A stretch of DNA of 64,000 nucleotides from M3007 sp046329435 (GCA_046329435.1 JAXLUR010000002.1:713841-777840), one strand, 5' to 3'. Shown: positions 45,192 through 53,386, counted from the stretch's first letter. The notes: a model not told the origin generated them from the sequence alone. Program-made: numbers and translations.

Positions 45192-45635
45192 TCAGCGGTC
45201 TTTCACGACCATCGTCTTGGAAATCGAATCGTGCCAGCCCCTTACGCTGCCGAGGAATGAAAATGCCTCGAAGGGAATCAGGCGACAGAGAGAGCGGATA
45301 AATGCCTTGCTCATATCAAGCGGGTCGCCATCTTCCGTCAGGGCTCGGGTGCCGGTAACATATTTGCCAACGGTTTTGCCGGAGGAGCCTTCCATTAGGG
45401 TATAGTAGGCGAGCGACACACCAAGCGCGATCAAAATGCTGATGATGTTGAGTCCGGCCTCATCTTCGACAACAGAGGGCGACATGATGCCGAGAACCAC
45501 CCCGGCGGCGCCGGAAAGGATGTACAGCACGATCTGATCGACTACATAATTGGCGAAACGGAGGCCCGATGATGCGTAGTCATAATTAACAGGGGTTTCT
45601 TCCAGATTGGAATCAAGCAAGGTGTTTTCTTCCAT
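45192..45635 (-). CDS. RDD family membrane protein
   Basis: 147 residues from the ATG at 45635 (MEENTLLDSNLEETPVNYDYASSG); the much longer upstream frame is mostly noncoding intergenic sequence. The RDD pattern is visible in GLRFANYVVDQIVLYILSG (about 23-41, R and D), then a second helix (NIISILIALGVSLAYYTLM) and the conserved GSSGKTVGKYVTGTRAL (about 85-101) and SLCRLIPFEAF. Two to three membrane helices. RDD proteins have been linked to sodium/proton transport and other roles, but no transport motif can be read here. Confidence 0.9.
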   Translation of the reverse strand: MEENTLLDSNLEETPVNYDYASSGLRFANYVVDQIVLYILSGAAGVVLGIMSPSVVEDEAGLNIISILIALGVSLAYYTLMEGSSGKTVGKYVTGTRALTEDGDPLDMSKAFIRSLCRLIPFEAFSFLGSVRGWHDSISKTMVVKDR

Positions 45636-45751
45636 AACAACTTTGGAGGTTTGAGTGAGAAAAGGAGTTTTACGCCCCAAATGAAGGTGATTTGCAGAAG
45701 TTGTAAAAATAAATCTTGGATTAACCCGCCAGCCGCAAGGCATGACCGCAC

Positions 45752-45789
45752 AAAAAAAGACCGCCCGGGGAGGTATCGGACGGTCTTTT
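45752..45789 (-). terminator. Terminator downstream of a 30-codon ORF
   Basis: AAAAGACCG (45755-45763) pairs with CGGTCTTTT (45781-45789), extended by three more pairs after one mismatch. The minus-strand exit has seven or more T. It lies 23 bases after the stop of the small ORF at 45812 and not near any larger minus-strand gene end. Confidence 0.75.
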
Positions 45790-45811
45790 CGAGCGTGATT
45801 TGGGCTGCTGT

Positions 45812-45904
45812 TCAGCGTCGTTGAACGGAGGAAAACAAGGCAAACATCCGCGGCAACGACCACATCAGCAAGGTTGCGCCTAGTGCTACATACAAAATCA
45901 GCAT
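45812..45904 (-). CDS. Predicted 30-residue membrane microprotein
   Basis: ATG at 45904, TGA at 45812-45814. The translation begins MLILYVALGATLLMWSLP and ends with a basic tail SVQRR, so it would be a single membrane helix with a positively charged C-terminus. A dedicated rho-independent terminator follows 23 bases later, which argues for a transcription unit ending here. A near-match -7 element (TACATTTA on the minus strand at about 45950) lies upstream. No Shine-Dalgarno is visible. I do not recognise the family; a small regulatory membrane peptide or a noncoding RNA would both fit. Confidence 0.45.
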   Translation of the reverse strand: MLILYVALGATLLMWSLPRMFALFSSVQRR

Positions 45905-46341
45905 AACGTATAGGGATGAGTAAAAAATGAAAAGATTCAAATCGACCTAAATGTAGAATATTCAATTGGTAAATTTGTTTATTTGTAGAATAATTTTTTA
46001 ATGTTTTTTGGTTTTTCAGGGAAAAGTATTTGAGGGGGTCCGGGTTTTCCCTGATGGAAATGACTCGTACACGGGAAAATTCACGACGGGTAACAGCAAT
46101 TGGATGCAAAAAGCGAGCAATGAACGTTATCTGTTCGCAGCATTGCCTGAAACCGGGGCAGGGAATTGTATAGACAAGTTTTTTAGCAGGGCAAGTATTT
46201 TCCCCGAAGAATCAAGTTTAGTGGTTTTGCGCTACCTTTGCCCCACGAATATTCCCTGCTACCCTTTGAAATCTGAGCCGTTCGATCTACTTTTCGGCTT
46301 TCGCTGCTCACCCGTTTCCTTCATGAAAAAGCCCTAGGATT
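45905..46341. other. AT-rich intergenic region upstream of the cystathionine-synthase-like gene
   Basis: About 440 bases of lower GC than the surroundings. It holds the -7-like element at 46232 and no open frame with gene-like codon use; a plus-strand frame from about 46008 to 46337 has poor composition. Confidence 0.5.
46232..46239 (+). promoter_or_regulatory. Putative -7 element TACCTTTG
   Basis: Exact TAnnTTTG in the pattern gctaccTTTGcccc, 102 bases before the ATG at 46342. No TTG at the ideal distance upstream. Likely drives the group at 46342-50529. Confidence 0.4.
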
Positions 46342-47361
46342 ATGGTTTATAACACAATTTTGGAAACCATCGGAAAAACGCCGCTCATCCGACTGAACAA
46401 TGTTGTTAGTGATATTCCGGCCACGATTTATGCCAAAATCGAAGCATTCAACCCGGGCCTGAGCGCCAAAGACCGGATTGCCATGCACATGATCGAACGA
46501 GCCGAACGCCTGGGACTGCTCAAGCCCGGCGGTACAGTAGTCGACGCCACCAGCGGCAATACCGGATTCAGTCTGGCAATGGTATGTGCCATCAAGGGCT
46601 ATCGCTGCGTTCTCACTGTGACCAGCAAAATTTCGGAAGACAAACTCAACAACCTGCGCGCGATGGGCGCCGAAGTGGTGCTTTGCCCTCAGGATGCCAA
46701 GCCCAACGACCCGCGTTCCTACTATCGCCGGGCCGAACAACTGGCCAAGGAGATTCCCAACGCCTATTACATCAACCAGAATTTCAACCCCGATAACGGC
46801 GAGGCGCACTACCTCAGTACCGGGCCGGAGATCTGGGAACAAACAGAGGGCCGTATCACCTACCTCATCGGCTCCGCCAGCACCGGCGGCACTCTTTGCG
46901 GCTCGGGCAGGTATATCAGGGAACAAAATCCCGATGTCAAAATTATTGCAGCCGATGCATTCGGCTCGGTGCTCAAAAAATACCATGAGACCGGCATCTA
47001 CGACGAGAATGAAATTTATGCCTATCGCATTGAAGGCGTCGGTAAAAATATCCTGCCCGCCAACGTCGATTTTGAGCTGGTGGACCGCTTCGTGAAGGTG
47101 ACCGACCGCGACAGCGCACTGCGCGCCCGCGAACTGGCCCGCCGGGAAGGTATGCTTGTCGGCTACTCCAGCGGCGCCGTGATGCAGTGCCTCGAACAAA
47201 TCAAGGATGAACTCACTGCCGACGATGTGGTGGTCCTGATTTTTGCCGACCACGGCTCCAAGTATGTCAGCAAAGTGTTCAACGACAAGTGGATGATCGA
47301 GCAAGGCTTCCTGACGGAAGAAGACATTGCAGCGACCAAGGATCAGACTGTGCTGTGCTGA
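46342..47361 (+). CDS. PLP-dependent cysteine-synthase/cystathionine-beta-synthase family enzyme
   Basis: 339 residues of the fold-type II PLP family: IGKTPLIRL (residues 10-18), PLP lysine in AKDRIAMHM (Lys43), the TSGNTGFSLAM loop (70-80) and the phosphate loop GSASTGGTLCGSG (about 176-188), then YSSGAVM near the C-terminus. The segment NDPRSYYRRAEQLAKE and HYLSTGPEIWEQT are those of the cystathionine-beta-synthase branch rather than O-acetylserine sulfhydrylase, but no C-terminal CBS modules are present. Exact nucleophile unknown. Given the alpha-oxoamine-synthase-like gene three genes later, a cysteate-forming role for sulfonolipids is possible but unproven; cystathionine synthesis is the plain alternative. 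Confidence 0.85.
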   Translation: MVYNTILETIGKTPLIRLNNVVSDIPATIYAKIEAFNPGLSAKDRIAMHMIERAERLGLLKPGGTVVDATSGNTGFSLAMVCAIKGYRCVLTVTSKISEDKLNNLRAMGAEVVLCPQDAKPNDPRSYYRRAEQLAKEIPNAYYINQNFNPDNGEAHYLSTGPEIWEQTEGRITYLIGSASTGGTLCGSGRYIREQNPDVKIIAADAFGSVLKKYHETGIYDENEIYAYRIEGVGKNILPANVDFELVDRFVKVTDRDSALRARELARREGMLVGYSSGAVMQCLEQIKDELTADDVVVLIFADHGSKYVSKVFNDKWMIEQGFLTEEDIAATKDQTVLC

Positions 47362-47486
47362 AGTTCGAGTGTTGAAAACAAGCTAGAAATGACGAATGTT
47401 TTACTGTTTTCCTGACAGGTGAGACAGGTACATCCGTGACATTTATTGCTTCAAATTCGAACACCGTAGAAATTCAATTTAAGCTT

Positions 47487-48341
47487 ATGGAACTTATACC
47501 TATCGATCGCAGGACAGGTTTGTCCCGCGAAGAATTCATTGAAAATTATTTGAAACCAAAGAAGCCGGTTGTTTTTACCGATCTGTCCAAAGACTGGCCG
47601 GCCATCACAAAATGGACCCCCGAATTCCTCCGGGAACACTACGGGAATCTGGATGTGCCAGTCGTCGGCCCGGATTATCACAAACCAGGGCCCAATTACA
47701 TGAAAAGCCACATCACCATGAAATTTGGTGAATACCTGGACATGATCCGGAAAGGCCCGACAGAATACCGCATCTTCCTCTGGAATATTTTTGACCACGC
47801 CCGCGAACTCATCCATGATGTGGCCAACCCGACCATCTGCGACGGCTGGGTCGACAAATATCCGTTTATGTTCTTCGGCGGCGCAGGCGCGGTCACCAAC
47901 CTGCACTACGACATCGATTGCTCCAACGTATTTCATACGCATTTCTGGACGCGCAAACACATCATACTGTTCGAACCCAACCAAAGCGCCCTGTTGTACC
48001 AACACCCCTATACCGTGCAGAGTCACATCAATCCGCTCGAACCCGATTACAATAAATACCCCGCACTGCGCAAGGCAGTGGGTCATGAAACCATTCTGCA
48101 ACACGGCGAAACGCTCTTTATCCCCGCGCTGTGGTGGCACTATATCGTGTACATGGATGGCGGCTACTCCATCAGCCTTCGCTCGCGCGACTCGGTGTTT
48201 ACCCAGGCCCGAGGGCTCTGGAATATCGCCCGCCATTTCGTGATCGACAAGGGCATGAACACAGTCATGGGGCCCAAATGGAAATCCTGGAAAGAAGAAT
48301 ATGCCCGTAAAAAGGCGGAAGAGGCCATTCAGGCTGCCTGA
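47487..48341 (+). CDS. Cupin-8/JmjC-like 2-oxoglutarate oxygenase-type protein
   Basis: 284 residues from the ATG at 47487 (MELIPIDRRTGLSREEFIENYLKPKKPVVFTDLSKDWPA, the classical start of cupin-8 proteins, split here by known features). The metal centre is NLHYDIDCSN (about 147-156; His-x-Asp) with the second His in ALWWHYIVYMDGG (about 214-226). FGGAGAVTNLHYD and IILFEPNQSALLY are conserved neighbours. Such proteins use Fe(II) and 2-oxoglutarate to hydroxylate proteins, lipids or small molecules. It sits 125 bases after the PLP enzyme and 40 bases before the HipA-like gene. Confidence 0.87.
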   Translation: MELIPIDRRTGLSREEFIENYLKPKKPVVFTDLSKDWPAITKWTPEFLREHYGNLDVPVVGPDYHKPGPNYMKSHITMKFGEYLDMIRKGPTEYRIFLWNIFDHARELIHDVANPTICDGWVDKYPFMFFGGAGAVTNLHYDIDCSNVFHTHFWTRKHIILFEPNQSALLYQHPYTVQSHINPLEPDYNKYPALRKAVGHETILQHGETLFIPALWWHYIVYMDGGYSISLRSRDSVFTQARGLWNIARHFVIDKGMNTVMGPKWKSWKEEYARKKAEEAIQAA

Positions 48342-48381
48342 AACCTCGGTTCGCTGATGCCGACAACCGGCACAAACTGTC

Positions 48382-49230
48382 ATGCAACAACACATCGAGC
48401 AAGCCCGCAGGGTAGTCAAAAGTGTAGGCGCCGGATCGTCTTTCCCGCTTATCGTGGAGGCCGACGACCGGCGCCTGTATTTGGTAAAACTCCGGGGAGG
48501 CGTTGCAGGCCGTTATGGCCTCCTCAACGAATGGCTGGCCGGCAGTATCGGGCAGGCGATGGGCTTGCCCGTACGCAGACCAACCCCTGTACAGATTGAT
48601 GCCGAAAGCGGGTTCGAACACCTGTATATCGAAATCCGCGAACTCATTCAAAAAAGCTTCGGCCTGAACCCCGGATGGCATTACTACGAAAACAGCCGCC
48701 CATTTTCGCCCCATGCTACGGAGGACGACCGGCCGGAACGGCATGACCTTTTTCTGCTCGACCTGTTCTTGCTGAATGTGGACCGCAGCGCCCAGAATCC
48801 CAACCTCCTGGAAACGGCCGACGGCCTGTTGTCATTCGACTATGAGTCGAGCCTGATGCCCGGCGCATGGATGGAGCATCGCACGCCGCACCAAAACCCC
48901 GGCGTGCTCATGGCACTGCGCAACAATCCTCTTTTCCATGAAAACCTGCCGCCTCAAACCTTCGACCGGTTCTTCGAGCGCCTGTCGGACCTCGACTGGG
49001 CGGCAATTGTGGACGATTGCCCGGCCGACTGGATGCCTCGCAATGAAAATAGTACGGCTTTTGATGCCAAGGAATTGCAAAAGACGCTTCGGGCTGCGGC
49101 AAAAAATCCGGACCTTTACCGCGCTGTTTTGCAACAATTGAGTGCGCTGGCGCCCGAATCTGCCCTGTCACGACAGCAAACAGCCCTGGCCAATCGGACC
49201 CGCTTTGAGCAACAGCTCATCAAAAACTGA
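48382..49230 (+). CDS. HipA-like kinase family protein (HipA_2 type)
   Basis: 282 residues. The N-terminal half looks like a protein-kinase-like fold of the HipA type: GAGSSFPLIVEADDRRLYLVKLRGG (beta strands with Lys, about 16-40), LLNEWLAGSIGQAMGLPV (about 48-65, the conserved Glu helix), and LFLLDLFLLNVDRSAQNPNLL (about 128-148), where NVDRSAQNPN matches the HipA catalytic-loop Asp/Asn pattern, followed by SFDYESSL, the DFG-like metal site. No HipB-type partner is next to it, so it is not a standard toxin-antitoxin pair. It lies inside the metabolic four-gene group; its target there is unknown. Confidence 0.75.
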   Translation: MQQHIEQARRVVKSVGAGSSFPLIVEADDRRLYLVKLRGGVAGRYGLLNEWLAGSIGQAMGLPVRRPTPVQIDAESGFEHLYIEIRELIQKSFGLNPGWHYYENSRPFSPHATEDDRPERHDLFLLDLFLLNVDRSAQNPNLLETADGLLSFDYESSLMPGAWMEHRTPHQNPGVLMALRNNPLFHENLPPQTFDRFFERLSDLDWAAIVDDCPADWMPRNENSTAFDAKELQKTLRAAAKNPDLYRAVLQQLSALAPESALSRQQTALANRTRFEQQLIKN

Positions 49231-49284
49231 TCTTTCAGAGGGCAACAGCCCTTCCCTAATTTTTCAACATATTATTAACTGATA

Positions 49285-50529
49285 ATGGATTTGTTCGATC
49301 GAATTCTCCAGCAAGCCGGCCCACTGGGCAAGTATGCCGAAGTGGCCGAAGGTTACTACATGTTCCCCCAACTCGAAGGCGAACTGGGTAACCGCATGAT
49401 TTTCAAAGGCAAAGAAGTGATTTGCTGGAGCATCAACAACTATCTCGGCCTCGCCAACCACCCGGAGGTGCGCAAAGCGGATGCCGATGCCGCGGCCCGC
49501 TGGGGCCTGGCTTACCCCATGGGCGCCCGCATGATGTCGGGTGAAACCAAATTGCACCGCCAGCTCGAAACCGGCCTTGCCCATTTTGTCGGCAAAGAGG
49601 AAGGTTACCTCCTCAACTACGGCTACCAGGGCATTTTGTCGGTCATCGATGCACTCCTGACACGCCACGATGTGGTGGTCTATGACGCCGAAAGCCATGC
49701 CTGCATCGTCGATGCCGTGCGGATGCACATGGGCAAACGTTTCGCTTTCGTGCACAACGACGTGGCCAGCCTCGACAAAAACCTTGAACGCGCCAAACGC
49801 ATCACCGATGAAACGGGCGGCGGCATTCTGGTCATTACCGAAGGCGTGTTCGGCATGCGCGGCGATCAGGGTAAACTCCGCGAGATCGTTGCACTCAAGG
49901 AAAAATACGGCTTCCGCCTCCTTATCGACGATGCACACGGCTTCGGCATGCTGGGCAAAACCGGCGCCGGAACGGCCGAAGAACAGGGCGTGACCGACGA
50001 TGTTGACCTCTATTTCAGCACTTTCGCCAAAAGTATGGCCCTCATCGGCGCTTTCGTCGCAGGCCAAAAAGAGATCGTTCAGTACCTGCGTTACAACATG
50101 CGTTCGCAGATTTTCGCCAAATCGCTGCCCATGCCCCTCGTGGAAGGCGCTTTAAAACGCTTTGATCTGCTCAAAAGCCAGCCCCAGCTGCGCGAAAAAC
50201 TCTGGGACAACGTGCGCAAACTTCAGGGCGGACTCCAGGAGCGCGGATTCGATATCGGCGATACCAATACCTGTGTAACTCCGGTTTACATGCACGGCGA
50301 GGTGGAAGAAGCCATGGCGCTGGTGAAAGACATGCGTGAAAACTACGGCGTATTTTGCTCCATCGTGGTGTATCCGGTCATTCCCAAAGGCATGATCATT
50401 CTTCGCCTCATTCCGACGGCTTCGCATACCGACGAAGACATCCGGGTTACGCTCGACGCTTTCTCGGCGGTGAGGGAAAAAATGGCTGCCGGCGCCTACA
50501 AAAATTACGTGCCGCAACCGATCATCTAA
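49285..50529 (+). CDS. Alpha-oxoamine synthase family PLP enzyme (serine palmitoyltransferase / cysteate acyltransferase-like)
   Basis: 414 residues of fold-type I PLP enzymes of the alpha-oxoamine synthase type: INNYLGLANHPEV (about 50-62), GARMMSGETKLHRQLE (about 79-94), YDAESHACIVDAV (His stacking on PLP, about 131-143), LLIDDAHGFGMLG (Asp-x-x-His, about 213-225) and the Schiff-base Lys in STFAKSMALIGAF (Lys near 250). The family joins an amino acid with an acyl thioester: glycine (Kbl, BioF), serine (Spt), or in Bacteroidota cysteate to start sulfonolipid (capnine) synthesis. The first residues DLFDRILQQAGPLGKYAEVA and ALYFPQLEG-like GYYMFPQLEG fit Spt/CFAT-type enzymes better than Kbl. 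Substrate choice cannot be fixed by eye. Confidence 0.85.
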   Translation: MDLFDRILQQAGPLGKYAEVAEGYYMFPQLEGELGNRMIFKGKEVICWSINNYLGLANHPEVRKADADAAARWGLAYPMGARMMSGETKLHRQLETGLAHFVGKEEGYLLNYGYQGILSVIDALLTRHDVVVYDAESHACIVDAVRMHMGKRFAFVHNDVASLDKNLERAKRITDETGGGILVITEGVFGMRGDQGKLREIVALKEKYGFRLLIDDAHGFGMLGKTGAGTAEEQGVTDDVDLYFSTFAKSMALIGAFVAGQKEIVQYLRYNMRSQIFAKSLPMPLVEGALKRFDLLKSQPQLREKLWDNVRKLQGGLQERGFDIGDTNTCVTPVYMHGEVEEAMALVKDMRENYGVFCSIVVYPVIPKGMIILRLIPTASHTDEDIRVTLDAFSAVREKMAAGAYKNYVPQPII

Positions 50530-50554
50530 GCCTTTCCGCGCTGCATACTGTCTG

Positions 50555-50615
50555 GCGGGGCAAAGCGAATCGCAACGGAAATCAAACTCCGGGCCTTCGT
50601 CTTGCCCCGCTTTTT
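50555..50615 (+). terminator. Terminator after the alpha-oxoamine synthase gene
   Basis: GCGGGGCAA (50555-50563) pairs with TTGCCCCGC (50602-50610), followed by TTTTT. The loop is long (38 bases, with its own weak pairing). It lies 25 bases past the stop and just before the convergent carbonic anhydrase stop. Confidence 0.7.
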
Positions 50616-50616
50616 A

Positions 50617-51279
50617 TTATTCCTGCGATTTTTCAAAAAGATCCCTGCCTGTCAGGTTATAAATCTCCTGGATTTCATGCAGAATGGCAGGGAAGTCGAT
50701 GTTCAGGTCTTTGAGCAGGCCCGTGCGCAGGTCGAATACCCAGCCGTGCACCAGCGGGTAGCCCTCGGCGGTGTAACGCTGCTGCACGACGGCAGTTTTG
50801 ATCACGTTGACGCATTGCTCCTGCACATTGAGTTCCACGAGCCGGTCGTAGCGGGCATGCTCGTCCGTAATGGCGTTCAGCTCGTCTTTGTGCAGCCGGT
50901 ACACGTCGCGGATGTTGCGGAGCCAGGGGTTGAGGATGCCGAGGTCGCTGGCTTGCATGGCCGCCTTTACGCCCCCGCAGTTGTAATGCCCGCACACCAC
51001 GATGTGCTTGACCTGCAAATGCCGCACGGCATAGTTGATGACCGACATGACGTTGAGGTCGATGGCTGCCACGACATTGGCCACATTGCGGTGGATAAAC
51101 ACTTCGCCGGGGCGGGCGCCCATGAGTTCTTCCGCCGTCACGCGGCTGTCGGAGCAGCCGATGTAGAGGTATTCGGGTGTTTGGTCCTGTGACAGTTTTT
51201 TGAAAAAATCCTTGTCGGCCGCGGTTTTGGCGGCGATCCATTTTTTGTTGTTTTCAAAAATTTGTTCGTAGCTGACCAT
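50617..51279 (-). CDS. Beta-class carbonic anhydrase
   Basis: 220 residues from the ATG at 51279 (MVSYEQIFENNKKW); an upstream extension is noncoding. Zinc ligands are visible: Cys42 in YIGCSDSRV (with Asp44 and Arg46 of the catalytic dyad) and His98/Cys101 in VVCGHYNCGGVKAAM. FIHRNVANVV and GWVFDLRTGLLKDL are family hallmarks. It interconverts carbon dioxide and bicarbonate in the cytoplasm. Length and motifs match the clade that also includes CynT/Can. It is a single gene, convergent with the alpha-oxoamine synthase gene. Confidence 0.95.
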   Translation of the reverse strand: MVSYEQIFENNKKWIAAKTAADKDFFKKLSQDQTPEYLYIGCSDSRVTAEELMGARPGEVFIHRNVANVVAAIDLNVMSVINYAVRHLQVKHIVVCGHYNCGGVKAAMQASDLGILNPWLRNIRDVYRLHKDELNAITDEHARYDRLVELNVQEQCVNVIKTAVVQQRYTAEGYPLVHGWVFDLRTGLLKDLNIDFPAILHEIQEIYNLTGRDLFEKSQE

Positions 51280-51579
51280 GACTGTCCCTTGCAAGCTTGG
51301 TGAATGACGAAGAGGATACCGTACAAAGCAACAAATTTCGGGACATACTTTTTCAATGTGTGCAATTCGCTTGAAGTGGTTTTGAAAAGAATATCCCTCG
51401 AACAACCTTGAACTGGCGATTTTTTTGCTCAAAAACGCCCTTTTTTGCCCCAAAACAGGCGATGCGACAAATCAGCAAACCTGTGCGACAAATGTGATAG
51501 CGCCCCGGGAGGCCCCGGCGACACCTTTGTGCCATCAATGTTTTTCACCTCCACGGCACAAACACCCACGCTATCCACA
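51280..51579. other. Divergent promoter region, no gene seen
   Basis: 300 bases between carbonic anhydrase (minus) and cytochrome c (plus). A near-match -7 element (CACCTTTG at about 51532) precedes the cytochrome. It contains poly-T/poly-C patches around 51420-51450 and no gene-like frame. Confidence 0.5.
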
Positions 51580-52536
51580 ATGAAAAAAGTGCTCAAAATT
51601 TTCGGCTATTTCCTGCTCGGCTTATTGGTCATCGCACTCGGATTTGCTGCGTACGTTCAGTTTTCGAGCCTCCCGGTTTACCCGGTCAATCCTCCCGCAC
51701 TCAAGGTAACGCCCGACAGCGCGTTGCTGGCCGAGGGCCGGCGCATCGTCCTGACCGATTGCGCGCACTGCCACCGCGGCGACAACGGCAAACTCAACGG
51801 CGCCCTCTGGGCTTCCGATCCGTCGATGGGGACGCTGTGGACCGCCAATATCACCCGCGATTCCAACGCCGGCATCGGCGCTTATACCGACGGCGAACTG
51901 GCCTTCCTGCTGCGCACCGGCATCAAACGCAACGGTCATTTTGCCGGCCCGTGGATGAGTTTCCCCCTTATGTCCGACCAGGATGTATCAGCAGTGATCG
52001 CTTTCCTGCACTCCGACGCGCCTGAGATTCAGCCCTCGGCCAAACAGCAACCGCCGGCCGACCTGAAATGGCTGGGCAAAATGCTGATGAAAGTAATTTT
52101 CAAGCCCTCGGCTTCCTACCCGACAGCCCCGATCAGCACCCCTTCTCCCGATGACAAGATCGCATTCGGCCGCTATCTGGCTACCGGCCGCTGGGAGTGC
52201 TATCGCTGCCATTCCGCCAGTTTCGAAACCAACAACAATCTCGAGCCCGAAAAATCGGCAGGCTATTTCGGCGGCGGGAACCCCCTGGAGGACAAAGACC
52301 ACAACATCGTGCCTTCTGCCAACATCACTCCCGATCCCGAAACTGGTATCGGTCGCTGGACGGAAGCACAGTTTGCAGAGGCCATTCGCTTCGGCAAACG
52401 CCCCGACGGACAGCCGCTCAGTCACGCCATGCCGCCCATGACGGTGCTGACCGACAGCGAAGTATCGGCCTTGTGGACCTACCTGCAAACCGTTCCGCCG
52501 ATTCACAACGCAGTGCAGCGCAGGCGCCCTGATTGA
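51580..52536 (+). CDS. Membrane-anchored di-haem cytochrome c
   Basis: 318 residues from the ATG at 51580. An N-terminal membrane anchor (IFGYFLLGLLVIALGFAAYV, about 7-26) leads into the periplasm. Two haem c sites are present: CAHCH at residues 61-65 and CYRCH at about 207-211, with later Met residues (MSFPLMS near 126-132, MPPMTVL near 287-293) as likely sixth ligands. The linker is Pro-rich (PSAKQQPPADLK). The layout of two cytochrome c modules resembles the c-type subunit of membrane alcohol or aldehyde dehydrogenases, but no such dehydrogenase lies next to it. It carries electrons in the periplasm. Confidence 0.92.
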   Translation: MKKVLKIFGYFLLGLLVIALGFAAYVQFSSLPVYPVNPPALKVTPDSALLAEGRRIVLTDCAHCHRGDNGKLNGALWASDPSMGTLWTANITRDSNAGIGAYTDGELAFLLRTGIKRNGHFAGPWMSFPLMSDQDVSAVIAFLHSDAPEIQPSAKQQPPADLKWLGKMLMKVIFKPSASYPTAPISTPSPDDKIAFGRYLATGRWECYRCHSASFETNNNLEPEKSAGYFGGGNPLEDKDHNIVPSANITPDPETGIGRWTEAQFAEAIRFGKRPDGQPLSHAMPPMTVLTDSEVSALWTYLQTVPPIHNAVQRRRPD

Positions 52537-52665
52537 AATTCCGCAACTTGCTCATTTTCAAATAATTAAAAACCCGGCAGGGGATTGAAAAACACCCTTG
52601 AAAACAGTCGGCAGTGTCAACTCCCAAATGCCTGGCCAATATTTAACTGAAACAAACACCCACCA

Positions 52666-52860
52666 ATGAAAAAGCAACATTTCTCTAAAGCCTCCATGAA
52701 CCTCCTGGGCCTACTGCTGGTCCTCAGCATGCTCGGCGCTACGCTCCATTCGGGTCTGGGCAATATTTCAAACCTGATGGATGCCATCCACAACCAGTGG
52801 TCCAATTTCGCTGAGCGCCTGATTGATTTGAACCCGCACAGGTCAGTTTTTCCTGAATGA
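52666..52860 (+). CDS. Small hypothetical protein, 64 aa
   Basis: ATG at 52666 after a short A-rich stretch. MKKQHFSKASMNLLGLLLVLSMLGATLHSG reads as an export signal or membrane anchor, followed by a short helical tail (NISNLMDAIHNQW). Codon use matches neighbours. It is 58 bases upstream of the EamA-type transporter gene in the same orientation and probably the first gene of that operon. No family is recognised. Confidence 0.6.
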   Translation: MKKQHFSKASMNLLGLLLVLSMLGATLHSGLGNISNLMDAIHNQWSNFAERLIDLNPHRSVFPE

Positions 52861-52918
52861 CCCCCCAATGCCTGTTGCAAGCGATTTCCCTGTATAAAGG
52901 CAAAAGGCCGATAAAACA

Positions 52919-53362
52919 ATGAATATGAACTGGTTACATTTTTCCCTGCTTACCATCGCCTTGTATGGCGTTCACGACATTAGCCTTAAGCACCTTGCGG
53001 GCGCCGTGCAAAGCACCATCGCCAGCATCCTGATCAATGGCAGTGCGTGCCTGGCGTTGCTGGTTTATTTCCTGCTTCAAAAAGCGACTGTAAAACCGGC
53101 AGCGAGCCTTGCTGTCGGGCCTGGAAACGCAGTTTTCCTGATCCTCGCGGGCGCGTCTCTGGGTTTGGCCACCATCACCTTCATGAACGCGTTTGCACGG
53201 GATGGCGCCCTGTCCATTGCCGTTCCTGTGGTGTATGCCGGGGTGATTGTGCTCTGTCTGTTTACCGGGATTCTTTTTTACGGTGAATCGCTCCACTGGA
53301 AACAAGGGGCTGGCGCCTTGCTGGCCATCGGCGGTATTTACCTCATGTCGGCAACCAATTAG
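52919..53362 (+). CDS. EamA/DMT-type small transporter
   Basis: 147 residues with about five hydrophobic segments, half the size of a ten-helix EamA permease and like a single EamA repeat (or small multidrug resistance proteins), so it should act as a dimer. Visible features: the first helix with LYGVHDISLKHLAGAV (Lys/Asp/Glu-type entry), FLILAGASLGLATITFMNAFARDGALSIAVPVVYAGVIVLC (two to three helices, read in parts), and the closing GAGALLAIGGIYLMS, typical of EamA ends (GALLIxxGI). It exports or imports a small molecule, perhaps the product of the next genes, which start 24 bases downstream. Confidence 0.82.
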   Translation: MNMNWLHFSLLTIALYGVHDISLKHLAGAVQSTIASILINGSACLALLVYFLLQKATVKPAASLAVGPGNAVFLILAGASLGLATITFMNAFARDGALSIAVPVVYAGVIVLCLFTGILFYGESLHWKQGAGALLAIGGIYLMSATN

Positions 53363-53386
53363 AAAACCACTTTACTGTAAAAAACG

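Noticed and set aside
45636..46109. N-terminal extension of the RDD protein
   Set aside because: It runs through a terminator and AT-rich intergenic sequence; the ATG at 45635 starts a normal RDD protein.
48382..49230. Toxin-antitoxin module (HipBA)
   Set aside because: No HipB-like helix-turn-helix gene is adjacent and the protein is shorter than HipA, so only a HipA-like kinase is claimed.
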